A stretch of DNA of 64,000 nucleotides, taken from the NCBI GenBank assembly GCA_963920635.1, contig OY987298.1, forward strand, positions 55,903,949-55,967,948, written 5' to 3'. The notes under the pieces were generated by a model that was given only the letters and a program-made list of their open reading frames with translations, made no database searches and was not told where the DNA came from. This document shows positions 11,615 through 22,430 of this stretch, in pieces. Source of the stretch: Pseudeuparius sepicola. Taxonomy: Eukaryota; Arthropoda; Insecta; Coleoptera; Anthribidae. The translations under genes and the position numbers were made by a program. Each line of letters begins with the position of its first letter. Position 1 is the stretch's first letter.

Positions 11615-12830
11615 AGGGTGTCTCAGATTAAAATAATAAGAAAGTTCATATGAACTTGTATGTTTTAAAGATTTGTTTTCGAGATACAGGGTGTTAAAGT
11701 TAACAAATATTTTTAAAAAATCTCAAAACTACTTGGCCGATTCTGAATAAACTTGGCACGTTTTTAGTAATGGGTAAGGATCTTAATTTGATGTAATTAG
11801 ATTTAATTTGTTTGTTCCAGGTGCGGCGCTGGGGTATCCTAGCTAGATATTTTAAGTAACAAATTTAGCACACCACTTTTTTTATCAGCTTGATTATTTT
11901 AAGAATAAATAATTAGAATTTGTTTGTCTCTTTCATATTTTGTGTATCTTGCATATTTTTTGAGAAAAACTAAAATCTCTTTAAATCCGTCCGCGCCTGA
12001 AGGAAGAAATTCAGGTAATTCCATTAATAGTTAGGTAGCCTGACATTTAAAACTGGGCTAGGGCCAACTTTTGTGGCAGGTTTAGTAATAAACTTAGTAA
12101 TTATAGAGGCTAGGAAGGGGAAAATTATCGAAAATTATACCTTTGTTACCATAATTTTATTTCAAAAATAAACTTTATTTCATTTCATTTCAAATTATAA
12201 CTAGCATTACTTTTACATTAAAATTATAAAAGTAAGCGTAAATAATTATAAAATAAAAATTGCGTCATGAGCGAAAATTCTTCAAATTTTTAAAACCAAA
12301 CAGTTTTAATCATAAAAAAAACTCGAAATAACTTATTTAAGTATTAGCTAATTTATAACACAAAAGTTCTCTCCAGAAATATCTGGGGGTATAGCCCCCC
12401 CAGCATCCCCGACGCTACGCCACTGTCCATTAATAAAATCAGATAAAAAATAAAAAGGAAATACGTTATACATTTGCAAATATAATAATTTGTCGAATTG
12501 ATAATAACCTCTAATACATTTTCTACAATGACGAAAAATATATTGTCTTTTTTAATATAACTTGAACACTCTGCATCTCGAAAACGAAGCTTTAAAACAT
12601 GCAAGTTCATGAACTTTTCGTTTTATTTTTAGTCCTATTGCCTATTTAATTTTCTCGACTAAAACCTGAGTGAGACATCAGATATCAAATCGGTAATAAT
12701 AATTATTAAAATATACCTAAACTTTCTGAATCTAAATCATATCGGTGTTTGTTTAACCAAACTAAAAACAATATTTATAATTTATATATTGTTAAGTGAT
12801 TGATTTTAACGGAATATGCAAATCGTTCCT
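11615..12830. repeat. inverted-repeat element, degenerate
   Basis: The left arm (about 11640-11705) has AAGTTCATATGAACTTG and TTTCGAGATACAGGGTGTT. The right arm (about 12550-12625) has the inverted equivalents, including CACTCTGCATCTCGAAAACG and CAAGTTCATGAACTTTTCG. The right arm and its outer flank recur at 3.84-4.07 kb. The centre contains a hAT-like terminus at 12414-12425. There is no coding potential; the open frame across 12353-12610 is read from these repeats. Confidence 0.45.
12360..12425 (-). repeat. hAT-like terminal fragment
   Basis: On the minus strand this begins CAGTGGCGTAGCGTCGGGG, which has the CAGTGGCG-type start found at many insect hAT elements. The matching other end was not found, so it is probably a truncated copy. 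Confidence 0.35.
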
Positions 12831-15800
12831 TTGGCCTTTGCTAGATATATTTCCAAATTTCCACTAATTTTAAATATCCTCACGAGCAATGTTATTATCC
12901 GTAATTTATTCAAGGGACTGTTTGCAAGATTTTCTATGTTGAATATGGTAGTTTAACTTTGTAATAACTACCGCATACCTTACTTTTGAAGCTTTCAAAC
13001 AAATTGCCCCGGGAATAAAACCAGTGTTTTAATACAACTGAATCACTGTACAGACATTTTAAACTATTAATGGTCACTCGCATTCATTGCCCCTTTTAGG
13101 TATTGGTTCGCGAGAATAACATTGTCTAGAGTTGCGGAAACAAATAATGTTTATAAAAAAATTACGCCATATTGTTCGAGTGGGCTCTTCACACAAAAGA
13201 ATATTTTATATGGTACTCTGTTTCTTCAAATAGATGACTTCAAAGCATAATGTTTCACCTTTAACATCCATATTATTCTTAGATTATACTCGTATTTTGT
13301 TTTACCTTACCTAGTTAATAATAATTATTATTAATATTCCGGTGACAACTTTTATAGAATAGAGTAATCGCAAGTATCATTATAGTCCCAATTCTAATAG
13401 TCATTATTAGATTAGAGAAATCAATTTGAGTACATAATTTTCCAAAGATCACATATCAGGGTGAAAAAACTGGTTAATTTTAACTAAGCCAACATTTCGT
13501 TGGCATATTTAAACTACTTCAGGGCCAGTTATCTATTGTTATAATGTAACGATTTTAGTCATTGTTTAGAAGTTAAACGATTTAGTAATTGCTAAGTGAA
13601 AGTCTTAAACGATTGTGAAACAAAAAAGAAAACAGTCCAATAACTGAAAAATGAAAAGTTTCTTCCAACCACAGTTATTTTAAAAACATTCTCAATTAAT
13701 TTGTTTTTTATGTCATAATTTCTTTATTTTTGAGCGCATTGTTTTGATTTGTGGATTCAATTCTCTTCATGTTTGATATGCCCAAGTTTTAGCTAAATAT
13801 CTAAATAAAAATCAGGCATTTATCTCACTTATTTACTACGATTATAGCCAAAATAAGCTGAAAAGTCGAAAATCAATGAAAAATAAAGAAAACTCCTAAA
13901 CTAGAAAAAAGATAATTTACATAGGGGTGATTCGGATTCTTCGAGGGGTGCTCTATACCTTTGCGCTACTTATTGACACTCTTTTTTGGGACACCCTGTA
14001 TGTATTATATTATATTTCTTAGACGTCATCAAGATCACAGATAACTTAGGTTATATATTATAATTTAGGTTATGTGTGATTTGCCGCGAAGTCCGATCGC
14101 GGTGTATCTATGGTTGTGGATCGTTGATTAAAATATCCTATACCTATACCTATACCTACGCCGAAGACATTTGTTGACGGAAATAACTAATTAAATTCTA
14201 TACGCCTTGTTAAGAGAAGAAGAAGAAGTGTCTGAAAACGCAGGTTTCCGCCGCTGCAGCTCCATACGTCTCAACCGTATATCCATTATTAATGGCGAGT
14301 TGTCATTTAAAGACTATTAAGGATCGCGTAGCTTACAGCTAGACGTAAGCCAGGAAAGGAGATTATGACCGGGATGATTAATGGGGCCCAGTTAAACAGT
14401 AACTAGTTATCCCCGTGACACATTTTTGCTCCACCGGATGCTAAATGCTCCAGATTAGTTTCTGCACTTCCGGCTCGGCTGTCGGAAGTGCGCAGTGAAA
14501 TAATCCGTTAGCTATTTGTGTTCCTATAATTTGAAACAATATCTTCGTTAAGTTTTTATATTTTAACCTTTGGCAGCGGACCTTGAAATATGGCTACACA
14601 AAATAAGCAGGAAATTGAAAACTGAAACATGCCTTTTTTCTCGGGATCCTTTTTCTGTTTTTATGTGCTTCGAAGCAAATAGCAAATAATGCCTGGTTCT
14701 CAGAAACAGAATCATAAACGTGCCAAAATAATTGAACACAAAATATACTTCATGTCGTATGGGTTAGTAAGTTTCAAGATGGAAATTGGAAATATATTAC
14801 TTGACTATGCACTTTCAATATGCCACTACCACAGTTTCAATCTCTACTAGATTTAGCTTATTGGGAGAAAATTGTAGCCAAATACCAAATAGTTTTATAT
14901 TCCAAATACAGCCGCCTGCTGCATAGAGAGAGGTGCACACTGCACGTGATGCACTACTGGATATTACCAATTAAAATTGTTTGTACTTATAATTATTGGT
15001 AGTTATAAGAACGCACACTACCCTATAGGTGCACATATATAATACATATTATGCATATTAGAAATCTAGAGAGTTCACTAACTTTGCCAATATCTAGTCA
15101 TATATATATGCACTCATCTTCCTGAAGCACCCAAGTGATGATTCATAGAATATAACAGAATACAATATACACGCAGGTTGGCCCATTGATAATAATATAA
15201 GTATAAATAATTATTTAATAACAAATAGCTGAAGCCGAAACCAGGCGATCGATCCAAACTTGCCTTATTATTCGCCATTGCAGTGTTAAAACTAAATACC
15301 TAATATTCGTCGAACTTTTGTAATACATAGAGTTCCGTGTGTAAGTATGTAGGTTAATGGTCACGGTGAATATACTAGACCGGTGGGCGTAGGTTATCTT
15401 TGGTATATTATGTGGTGGGAGGACGGTAGGCAAGGTAATGTCATTTAATTTCCAGCCTGACACCACCGCGCAAGCGTGTGGTTACTTCGTGCCTCCAAGT
15501 ATTATTATGTGAGGGTGAGGATTATTACATTTAAAGAAATTGTGAGATATATATTTATATTTTGTTAAGTATAATGTTTCTTTCCAAATATACCTAAAAT
15601 ATTGATGTCTTGACGACAAAAGGTTTGACATCATGAAAGTATTGAACACATTTTTTCCTTCATACAAAACACTCAGTTTTGCCTCGTAATTAAAATTTAA
15701 GCAGCATTATTCGCCAAGGCCGTAGTAAGATATAAGTGAAATTTCTTGCAAAAAGTTGGGCTATTGTTTATTGTACCTAGTTCTAATTTATAGATAAATT

Positions 15801-16380
15801 TAGGCAGGTTCTTCTCAAAAAAAATTATACATATAAAAACTTCAATAATATGATTTAAAATTTTTTATATTTACTTGTTTAAATAAATAAATGAAAAACA
15901 AATGAAAAACAATTGCCTTCATTAGTTGAGGTTTGAAAATCTGACTTTGAAAACTAACATACATATAAGTGACAATTTTGAATAAACACTTGGCATACAA
16001 TGTGTTATAAAATAATTATACAAAATACAGCAATATTCTATAGTGGTAAAAGTTATAATGTGAAATAAAAATAAAAAATAAGTTTCTTATCTAAAATCCA
16101 AACATAATATATATAATATGGAACACAAATATCTGTCCTTTTATTCATTGAATTTTGTTCCTTATTAATCTCAACAATTTCTGAAATACATACTATTTTA
16201 TTTAAGTTCTTTTCTGTTTGTAAAATTTTGACTTGATTAAAATTTGCTTTATGTAGTGTTAAACGGAAAAAAATCTGGACAGTAATTTTGAAATTCCCGT
16301 ATATTAAAGAAAATATTTTAAATGACATTATAATTTATGGCAGTATATAAAAAACGTTTTTTTACTACTAACCTGAGAAA
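12831..16380. other. gene-free stretch
   Basis: No coding feature is supported. A short CCTATA-type microsatellite lies at about 14137-14158. The stretch at 14060-14500 is GC-richer and looks single-copy in this window. Small open frames at 14820-15002, 15215-15466, 15482-15667 and 16053-16328 have no recognisable motif and their composition looks random. Confidence 0.5.
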
Positions 16381-16381
16381 T

Positions 16382-16445
16382 TATCATTATTTACCTCCTT
16401 CCTCTAATGAGAAGTAATATTTCTCACCCTAAGTAAATAATGATA
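16382..16445. repeat. short inverted repeat
   Basis: TATCATTATTTAC (16382-16394) is mirrored by GTAAATAATGATA (16433-16445). Between them lies an imperfect second hairpin. It resembles a small foldback unit related in layout to the one at 16.63 kb. Confidence 0.5.
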
Positions 16446-16628
16446 AAAAAATACCTAGGTACATAATGAAAAATGTTCTATACGACATTTAGTGTCATTT
16501 TATCAGCTTGATAACTGAACTCCCAGGCTACTTGATATTTCGAAGTATTTGAAAAAAGCGAGAAATGACTAAAATAAACTAAAATATGGCAATATTTCAA
16601 TGTTAGTAGTAAAAAAAATTCTATATAC

Positions 16629-16738
16629 ACTTCGGTTGAGAAGGCCATTATTTACCTCGCATATTATATCCTTCGGCGCTACGCGCCTCAGGATATAAAA
16701 AAGCTCGGTATATAATGGCTCACTTCTCAACCTAAGTG
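16629..16738. repeat. 110-bp foldback with GC-rich core hairpin
   Basis: The outer arms CACTTCGGTTGAGAAGG and CTTCTCAACCTAAGTG are imperfect inverted copies. The core TATATCCTTCGGCGCTACGC and its partner GCGCCTCAGGATATA form a second hairpin. It is a very short palindromic repeat, origin unknown. Confidence 0.5.
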
Positions 16739-16822
16739 TTTAATATACTATTTTTTTATCTTTCAAAATATTTTTATTTTACAAAAATTTATTATATAAG
16801 AAATTTAATACTTATTTATATA

Positions 16823-17190
16823 CAGTGTGACCCATTTGTTTTGGGGTCAGTCTGTAAAAAGTGTATCAATCGTGCGATTTGGCTGATTTTTTTTTTTAAT
16901 TGTAGAGCTCGATGAACTGCACATTTTGAACAAAAATTGCCTGGTTCGCATAAAATCCAAAGCCTACTATGACCGTTTTTATGAGCAAAATTTTAAGAAA
17001 CCATATTAGCGTTTTTTTTTGAAAAAATCTGTGTGCGCCAATGGATTGAGCACCCCTCGAAATGGGTATGTACAAAATTTCATCAAAATATTTCAAGTAA
17101 TAACGATTTTGTAGAAAAATTAAAAATGCAGCCAAGGTACGTCTTTATTTTCAAAAATTCAAAGTTGGCCATGGAAAATAATTGAATTGT
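16823..17190. repeat. left TIR of the mariner element
   Basis: About 368 bp, an inverted match to 18398-18767. Both arms contain the same chance reading frame, including SIGAHRFFQKKTLIWFLK, which explains the paired small open frames at 16896-17135 and 18502-18837. Confidence 0.9.
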
Positions 17191-17239
17191 AATAATACAA
17201 CCTTATGCTTATAAACACAAAACATAAAAACAATTAAAA

Positions 17240-18316
17240 TTATAAAATTTTTGTAACTTCTACCAAGCCTCCATTTTCTACAATGCATTTGTCGTTCCTC
17301 TTGCGTACATTCAAAATTACATTTCGTATTTGCTGTGGAGTAATTTCCTCACAACTACGGTTTATCCTAGCTTGTAGTTCTTGTAAATTATGGGGTCTTG
17401 ACTTATAAACATTTTGCTTAAGTGTACCCCAAAGAAAAAAATCTAAAGGAGTTAAGTCCGGAGATCTCGGTGGCCACTCACAGAAAGGACTATTTCGCCC
17501 TATCCAACAGTTTTCAAAATTATTATCTAGCCAGTTTCTGATTAAACGAGCATTATGAATAGGACTGCCATCTAACTGTAACTTTAAATTTAAACGGTAT
17601 CTTAATGGTAACTCATCTAAAGCATTTCTAAATTCAATTTCTAGAAAATTCAAGAAGCCAGCCGCATTCAAATTCCCTTCAAAGAAAAATGGGCCAATTA
17701 TTCTGTCGCGTAGTATTCCACACCAAACGTTAATTTTTTGTGAATATTGTCTCCTTGCATTTATTATAAACTCTGGATTTTCAGCTGACCAGTGACGGCA
17801 GTTTTGACTTGATACTACACCATTTGTAGTAAACGTGGCTTCGTCGGTGAATAAAATTTCATTTAAAAAGTTGCCATTATGGAGATATTCACCTTGCAGC
17901 CAATAGCAAAATTCTAATCTTCTCTCCTCATCTCCTGGTTCCAGGGTGTGCAAAAATTTTGGCTTAAACGGTTTTATTTTGTTTTGTCTCAAACATCTCC
18001 TTATACTCTCTCTGGGTATATGAAGGTCTAAACTAGCCGTTCGAACACTATTTCGAGGATTGTCACTAAAGTATTGCAGAATTTGATTGTTATTTTCAAC
18101 AAGTCCACGGCGTCCATTTTGCCTAGTTTTTAATAAATTTTTAGAAATCGATCCAGTTTCATCAAAAATATTGTTTATACGTTGTACAGTACTTCGACTC
18201 ACTGATCTACCTGGGTGTCTATTGTTAAATTCGGCCGCAGCTTCTGCTGCCGAGCGCTCGTTGTCGCCCACGAGTCGAACAATTTCTATTTTGTCTCTTA
18301 TGCTTAAATATTCCAT
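17240..18316 (-). CDS. mariner-type transposase
   Basis: This 358-residue frame encodes a DDE/D transposase that would cut and paste the element at TA sites. I chose the start at MEYLSIRDKIEIVRL (18314-18316). The longer frame to 18406 adds 30 hydrophobic, low-complexity residues reaching into the right TIR. Residues 1-115 hold helix-turn-helix-type DNA-binding sequence (RSVSRSTVQRINNIF, then RTASLDLHIPRESIRRCL). The catalytic part has ILFTDEATF (first D), KLQLDGSPIHNARL (second D) and RSPDLTPLDFFLWG (third D). By hand count 42 residues separate the second and third acids, longer than the 34 of classic mariners and near the DD41D-type lineages. No stop or frameshift interrupts it, so it may be functional. 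Confidence 0.9.
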   Translation of the reverse strand: MEYLSIRDKIEIVRLVGDNERSAAEAAAEFNNRHPGRSVSRSTVQRINNIFDETGSISKNLLKTRQNGRRGLVENNNQILQYFSDNPRNSVRTASLDLHIPRESIRRCLRQNKIKPFKPKFLHTLEPGDEERRLEFCYWLQGEYLHNGNFLNEILFTDEATFTTNGVVSSQNCRHWSAENPEFIINARRQYSQKINVWCGILRDRIIGPFFFEGNLNAAGFLNFLEIEFRNALDELPLRYRLNLKLQLDGSPIHNARLIRNWLDNNFENCWIGRNSPFCEWPPRSPDLTPLDFFLWGTLKQNVYKSRPHNLQELQARINRSCEEITPQQIRNVILNVRKRNDKCIVENGGLVEVTKIL

Positions 18317-18397
18317 AATTATGATAATTAATTGTATTGAGCACAAACAATTTCTGAACGAACTCAATTTAGACAGTTTGACACTTAATAAAAGTAA

Positions 18398-18767
18398 ACA
18401 ATTCAATTATTTTCCATGGCCAACTTTGAATTTTTGAAAATAAAGACGTACCTTGGCTGCATTTTTAATTTTTCTACAAAATCGTTATTACTTGAAATAT
18501 TTTGATGAAATTTTGTACATACCCATTTCGAGGGGTGCTCAATCCATTGGCGCACACAGATTTTTTCAAAAAAAAAACGCTAATATGGTTTCTTAAAATT
18601 TTGCTCATAAAAACGGTCATAGTAGGCTTTGGATTTTATGCGAACCAGGCAATTTTTGTTCAAAATGTGCAGTTCATCGAGCTCTACAATTTAAAAAAAA
18701 AAATCAGCCAAATCGCACGATTGATACACTTTTTACAGACTGACCCCAAAACAAATGGGTCACACTG
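18398..18767. repeat. right TIR of the mariner element
   Basis: Inverted copy of 16823-17190. The transposase start lies just inside it, so the promoter probably sits within the TIR. That would place the same promoter sequence, facing inward, at the other end too. Confidence 0.85.
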
Positions 18768-18889
18768 TATATACTATATATATACTATATACTTATTTAT
18801 ATATATATATACTTTAACTCTGTATTTTACCCTGTAGAATATGGATTATATGTTTAACTTCTTAAAATACATTCTAATAAATACCAAAG

Positions 18890-19612
18890 GACTATATGCA
18901 GACGAGATATGACTTTGAATTACCGTTTGAAGTGGTCATCCGAGATCGCCAAACAACTCAAATTGCAATACCAGAAACATCCTCTGGAACAAGCATCTGG
19001 TATACAGACGGATCCAAAATGGATGAGGGGGTTGGAATTGGGATATACGGCCCTAATCACAGGACCTCACAGTCCCTAGGTAAGACTCCCTCAATCTTCC
19101 AGGCAGAACTCCAAGCCATAAATGTATGTGCCCATGAGTGCATCAACAGACGCATCAAGGGGGCAAGAATATACCTCTTATCAGACAGTCAGGCAGCACT
19201 AAAAGCTCTGAAGTCCTATACTTATGAGTCTAAAGTTGCCTGGGAACGCAAAGTACACCTAAAGCAACTGGCCATAGGCAATAGATTGACTTTAATGTGG
19301 GTGCCAGGGCACAAAGGTGTTCATGGAAATGAAATAGCTGATAGCCTCGCTCGAGAAGGGGCTAAGGCCCCATTCTACGGTCCTGAACCATTCTGTGGCA
19401 TAAATAAAAGCCACCTATTGGGAGAGATCAAAAAATGGGAAAAAGAACAAAAATAATTCTACTGGAGTAACACTCCGGGCCAAAGACAAGCGAAACGATT
19501 TCTAACCTATTCGCCTGAGAACGCCAAAAAGCTTCTCACTCTAAATAAGAATGAAATAAGACTAATCACAGGTCTCCTTACTGGACACATGTGGACATGG
19601 TTTTTAACATAA
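18890..19612 (+). pseudogene. non-LTR retrotransposon RNase H domain fragment
   Basis: The open frame 18896-19456 encodes an RNase H domain as found at the C-terminus of jockey/I/R1-group polyproteins. WYTDGSKM, AELQAINVC, LLSDSQAALKAL and VPGHKGVHGNEIADSLAR supply the D-E-D-D catalytic residues in the expected order. After one stop at 19454-19456 the same frame continues to about 19610 with RLITGLLTGH, the usual start of the following zinc-binding tail, and then diverges. The RT part is missing, so it is a truncated remnant just downstream of the mariner element. Confidence 0.8.
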
Positions 19613-19649
19613 ATAAAGCTTTAAAAAAATATGTAGTTTAAACGTATAA

Positions 19650-20030
19650 ACCGATGTGGACAATTCTTTTTTTATTTGAAAGGGTATACCTACAGAATGG
19701 TTCCATTTAAATTTGAAGAAAAAATTCCACCTTGAACCTATTTCGATGATTCTTTTTTTATTAGAAAGGGATTACTTTAGGAGTGGCCCCATTTAAATTC
19801 GAAGAAAAAATTCCACCCGTAAGGATGGAAAATAGGGGATGAAATTTCATATTGGACCGACTTCGATAATTCTTTCTTTATTGGAAAGGGGGTACCTTAG
19901 GTATGGTCCCATTTAAATTTAAAGAAAAAATTCCTCCCCTAACGCACAGAATAAATAGCTTTGCATTAGAAGCCTCCTTATACAGACATGCGTCAGAAAT
20001 AAGCGAGTCTCCATTTAAATTTACAGAAAG
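19650..20030. repeat. degenerate tandem repeat, about 3 units
   Basis: Units of roughly 85-120 bp share TCTTTTTTTATT, then AAAGGG, then CATTTAAATT and GAAGAAAAAATTCC. They start near 19665, 19750 and 19870, and a partial unit follows. There is no coding potential. Confidence 0.6.
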
Positions 20031-20657
20031 ACAGACAGTATTTTAAGCATAAATTTGGTTCTAATACAGTCTCTTCGCTATGTTTTAATGTACAATCAAA
20101 TACAATGCATATTATTCATGTATTCAGAAGATATTTCGCTAAAAGTCTCCTTTTGAGACATGTCGCTAAGGATTGTCTGTATTACTCGTTAGTCTGTGCC
20201 TAAGGGTAGATAAATAGGGGATGAAAGTTCCACTAATAATTAAAAAAAAAAAAAACAAAAAATAACACCGACTTCAGAAATTTGCCCGTATGCACATTTC
20301 AACTAAAATTTTAGAAATATTTTTCTCTTTCTAAATTGAGTAATCTTTGGAGTCGGTGACAGTAAGTTATTATATGTAGGTATGTAGGATATGATGTATT
20401 CATATCTAAATAGATTTAAATTCCTTGCCTTGACTGTTACTGTCTAACATATCGCATATAGCATAGCGCAAATAATATTATACTTACTTATACTTACTTC
20501 TCGCACGCCACGCCGATTTCCACGAAACTTTTTTTTGGTTACATAGATTATGAAAATGTTTGACGGAAATGCTTATTTTTCGAGTCTTTAGTACCTATGC
20601 TATTCTGAACGCACTCCTGTATCCTCCAATACGAAAATAATCGCCATATTAATGTCA
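20031..20657. other. gene-free stretch
   Basis: A pair CACCGACTTC (near 20267) and GAGTCGGTG (near 20350) forms weak inverted ends of about 90 bp. Otherwise nothing was recognised. Confidence 0.4.
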
Positions 20658-21817
20658 AATATAAATAAATAAAAATAAATAAATACCCTCTTTATTTTCC
20701 AAAAAAACGAACACATAAAGGTATTATGGAAAACGTCATATTATTATTATACACATTAAAAAATATACATTAAAAATATACATAGGTATACAAACATACA
20801 CCAAGTGTAACATATTAAAAATACGAATAAAAAAAGAAGAAACCTATCAAAATACATCCTTTATTTTAAGAAATTCACTTAGGCTATACACACTGTGTCT
20901 CAACAAATAGGATCTTAAGCGTCGTCGAAAAATATTTATGTCAGGTGAGCCTACAATCTCCAAATTCAATCTGTTGAAAAGTTTAGTACCTAGAAAGATT
21001 GGAGATTGACGCCCTATTCGGTAGCGGAAGAAAGGAGTTCGGAGCAAACCCTGGGTTCTCGTATTAAAACTGTGCACGTCAGAATTAGCCAGAAAATTAT
21101 CTCTATTTTCAAATATGTAAGAACAAAGTTCAATAATCAGAAGTGAGGGGAGCGTCTGGATGTCAAGCTTCTTGAAAATATCTCTACAGGATTTTCTTGG
21201 AGAAGCACCCACAATACATCTTAATATTCTTTTTTGACATATGAAAACATCTTCAGCAAAAGAGGAAGATCCCCAAAAACATACGCCATATCTTAACCGT
21301 GATTCTATATGGGCATAGTAAACTGACACCAATTGACTAACTGTTAAAACTTCTCTTAGGTTTCTAATTAGATAGCACATGGAATTAAGCTTTGTGACCA
21401 AATATTCACAGTGCAGCTTCCAGTTTAGGTTTTCATCTATAATAACACCAAGAAATTTAGTGGATCTAATTCTATCAATGTTAGTACCATTTATACTTAG
21501 TTTATAATCTAAATTTGATTTATTATTATAATTGTGAAACGAAATATAATTTGTTTTTGAGCTGTTAATATATAGGGAGTTCAGACTGAACCATCTATAC
21601 AACGAATCCAAATTAGTGTTTCCTCTAAATTCAAGTTCATTTTTATTTTTTGCCGAAACAACTATGGAAGAATCATCCGCATATAATGAAAAACTGCAGT
21701 CAAGCTGTAATCCAACGTCATTTATGTACAAGATAAACAGTACAGGGCCCAAAATGGATCCTTGGGGCACTCCAACTGTCGTTGCCAGGGGCTCGGAAAC
21801 CGAAGCACGCGTTACCT
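20658..21817 (-). mobile_element. 5'-truncated CR1/jockey-like non-LTR element
   Basis: The minus-strand element ends in a TTTA-type microsatellite tail (about 20661-20685) preceded by an AATAAA-like signal region. It is cut at its 5' end inside the RT domain. ATATTAATGTCA (20646-20657) and ATATTAATGGCA (21818-21829) flank it and are the likely target-site duplication with one mismatch. This is the usual signature of incomplete target-primed reverse transcription. Confidence 0.75.
20847..21815 (-). pseudogene. reverse transcriptase C-terminal part, partial
   Basis: The frame is open for more than 310 codons, from upstream of TTVGVPQGSILGPVLF through YADDSSIVV (the catalytic box) to the thumb and C-terminal tail ending LSEFLKIKDVF. 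In this family the enzyme copies element RNA at a nicked chromosomal site. The endonuclease and RT N-terminus are absent because the copy is 5' truncated. No stop interrupts the remaining frame, which suggests a moderately young insertion. There is no RNase H domain after the RT, consistent with CR1/jockey-like lineages. Confidence 0.8.
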
Positions 21818-21839
21818 ATATTAATGGCATTATGATGTG

Positions 21840-22430
21840 ACATACTATATAAGATTATGGGCCCATATTTCATGGGATATCATGTTACATAGTATAGCTA
21901 ATGTAGCTCATACAAGGTGTTCCTAATCTTAATTTTACGAAAAAAATTATTTAACTGTCGAATGTGTAGAACTCTTTTACTTTTACTTTTTTTACTTCTT
22001 TTATTTTCATGGCATTCATGGCACCCCTGATTTGATTGATATGCTTCAATTTGTTGAATAAAGCATATTTTAATTATAAGGATAGAGGATAATGCCTACA
22101 ATGATGCCTACAATAATTATTGTAAGGAAATGTTAAAATGAAATATTCTTCCAAGGGCGACTAATACAATATAGTTAAAGCCCATTTTTTTTATTTAAAT
22201 ATATTTGTAAACTAAATGGTTTTATCATCATATTTTAATTTTTTTACGAAACACCCAGTATGAGTTAGGCTGGATATGTAAACTACATAAAATAACATCT
22301 TTGGAAAGGCTTAATTGATTTGAGAAAGAAGATCACCAAAATATGCCCCGTGGTTTATACAAAGTACTCCGGAAAACCCTTTTTTTTTTGAAATTTGGCC
22401 CCATTTTGTAAAGACCCTGTATAACTTAGA
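21840..22430. repeat. inverted-repeat family, copy 1
   Basis: The arms CTCATACAAGGTGTTCC (about 21908) and AACACCCAGTATGAG (about 22250) are inverted. The centre has TGATTTGATTGATATGCTTC and GTAAGGAAATGTTAAAATGA, and the outer right flank has CCCCGTGGTTTATAC. The same series occurs at 60.5-61.1 kb inside a larger TA-flanked element. Confidence 0.65.

Larger units (their letters stand above)
16823..18767 (-). mobile_element. Tc1/mariner-superfamily transposon with long TIRs, near intact
   Basis: The 1945-bp element starts CAGTGTGACCCATTTG and ends with its reverse complement, flanked by TA on both sides (16821-16822 and 18768-18769). The terminal inverted repeats are very long, about 368-370 bp (16823-17190 and 18398-18767), and differ only by a few mismatches and by one-base changes in homopolymers. 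Between them is one uninterrupted minus-strand transposase gene. The near-identical ends and open frame point to recent insertion. It is by far the freshest element in the window. Confidence 0.9.

Noticed and set aside
16896..17135. Protein-coding frame of 79 residues, and its twin at 18502-18837
   Set aside because: Both are the same sequence read from the two TIRs of the mariner element; no independent gene.
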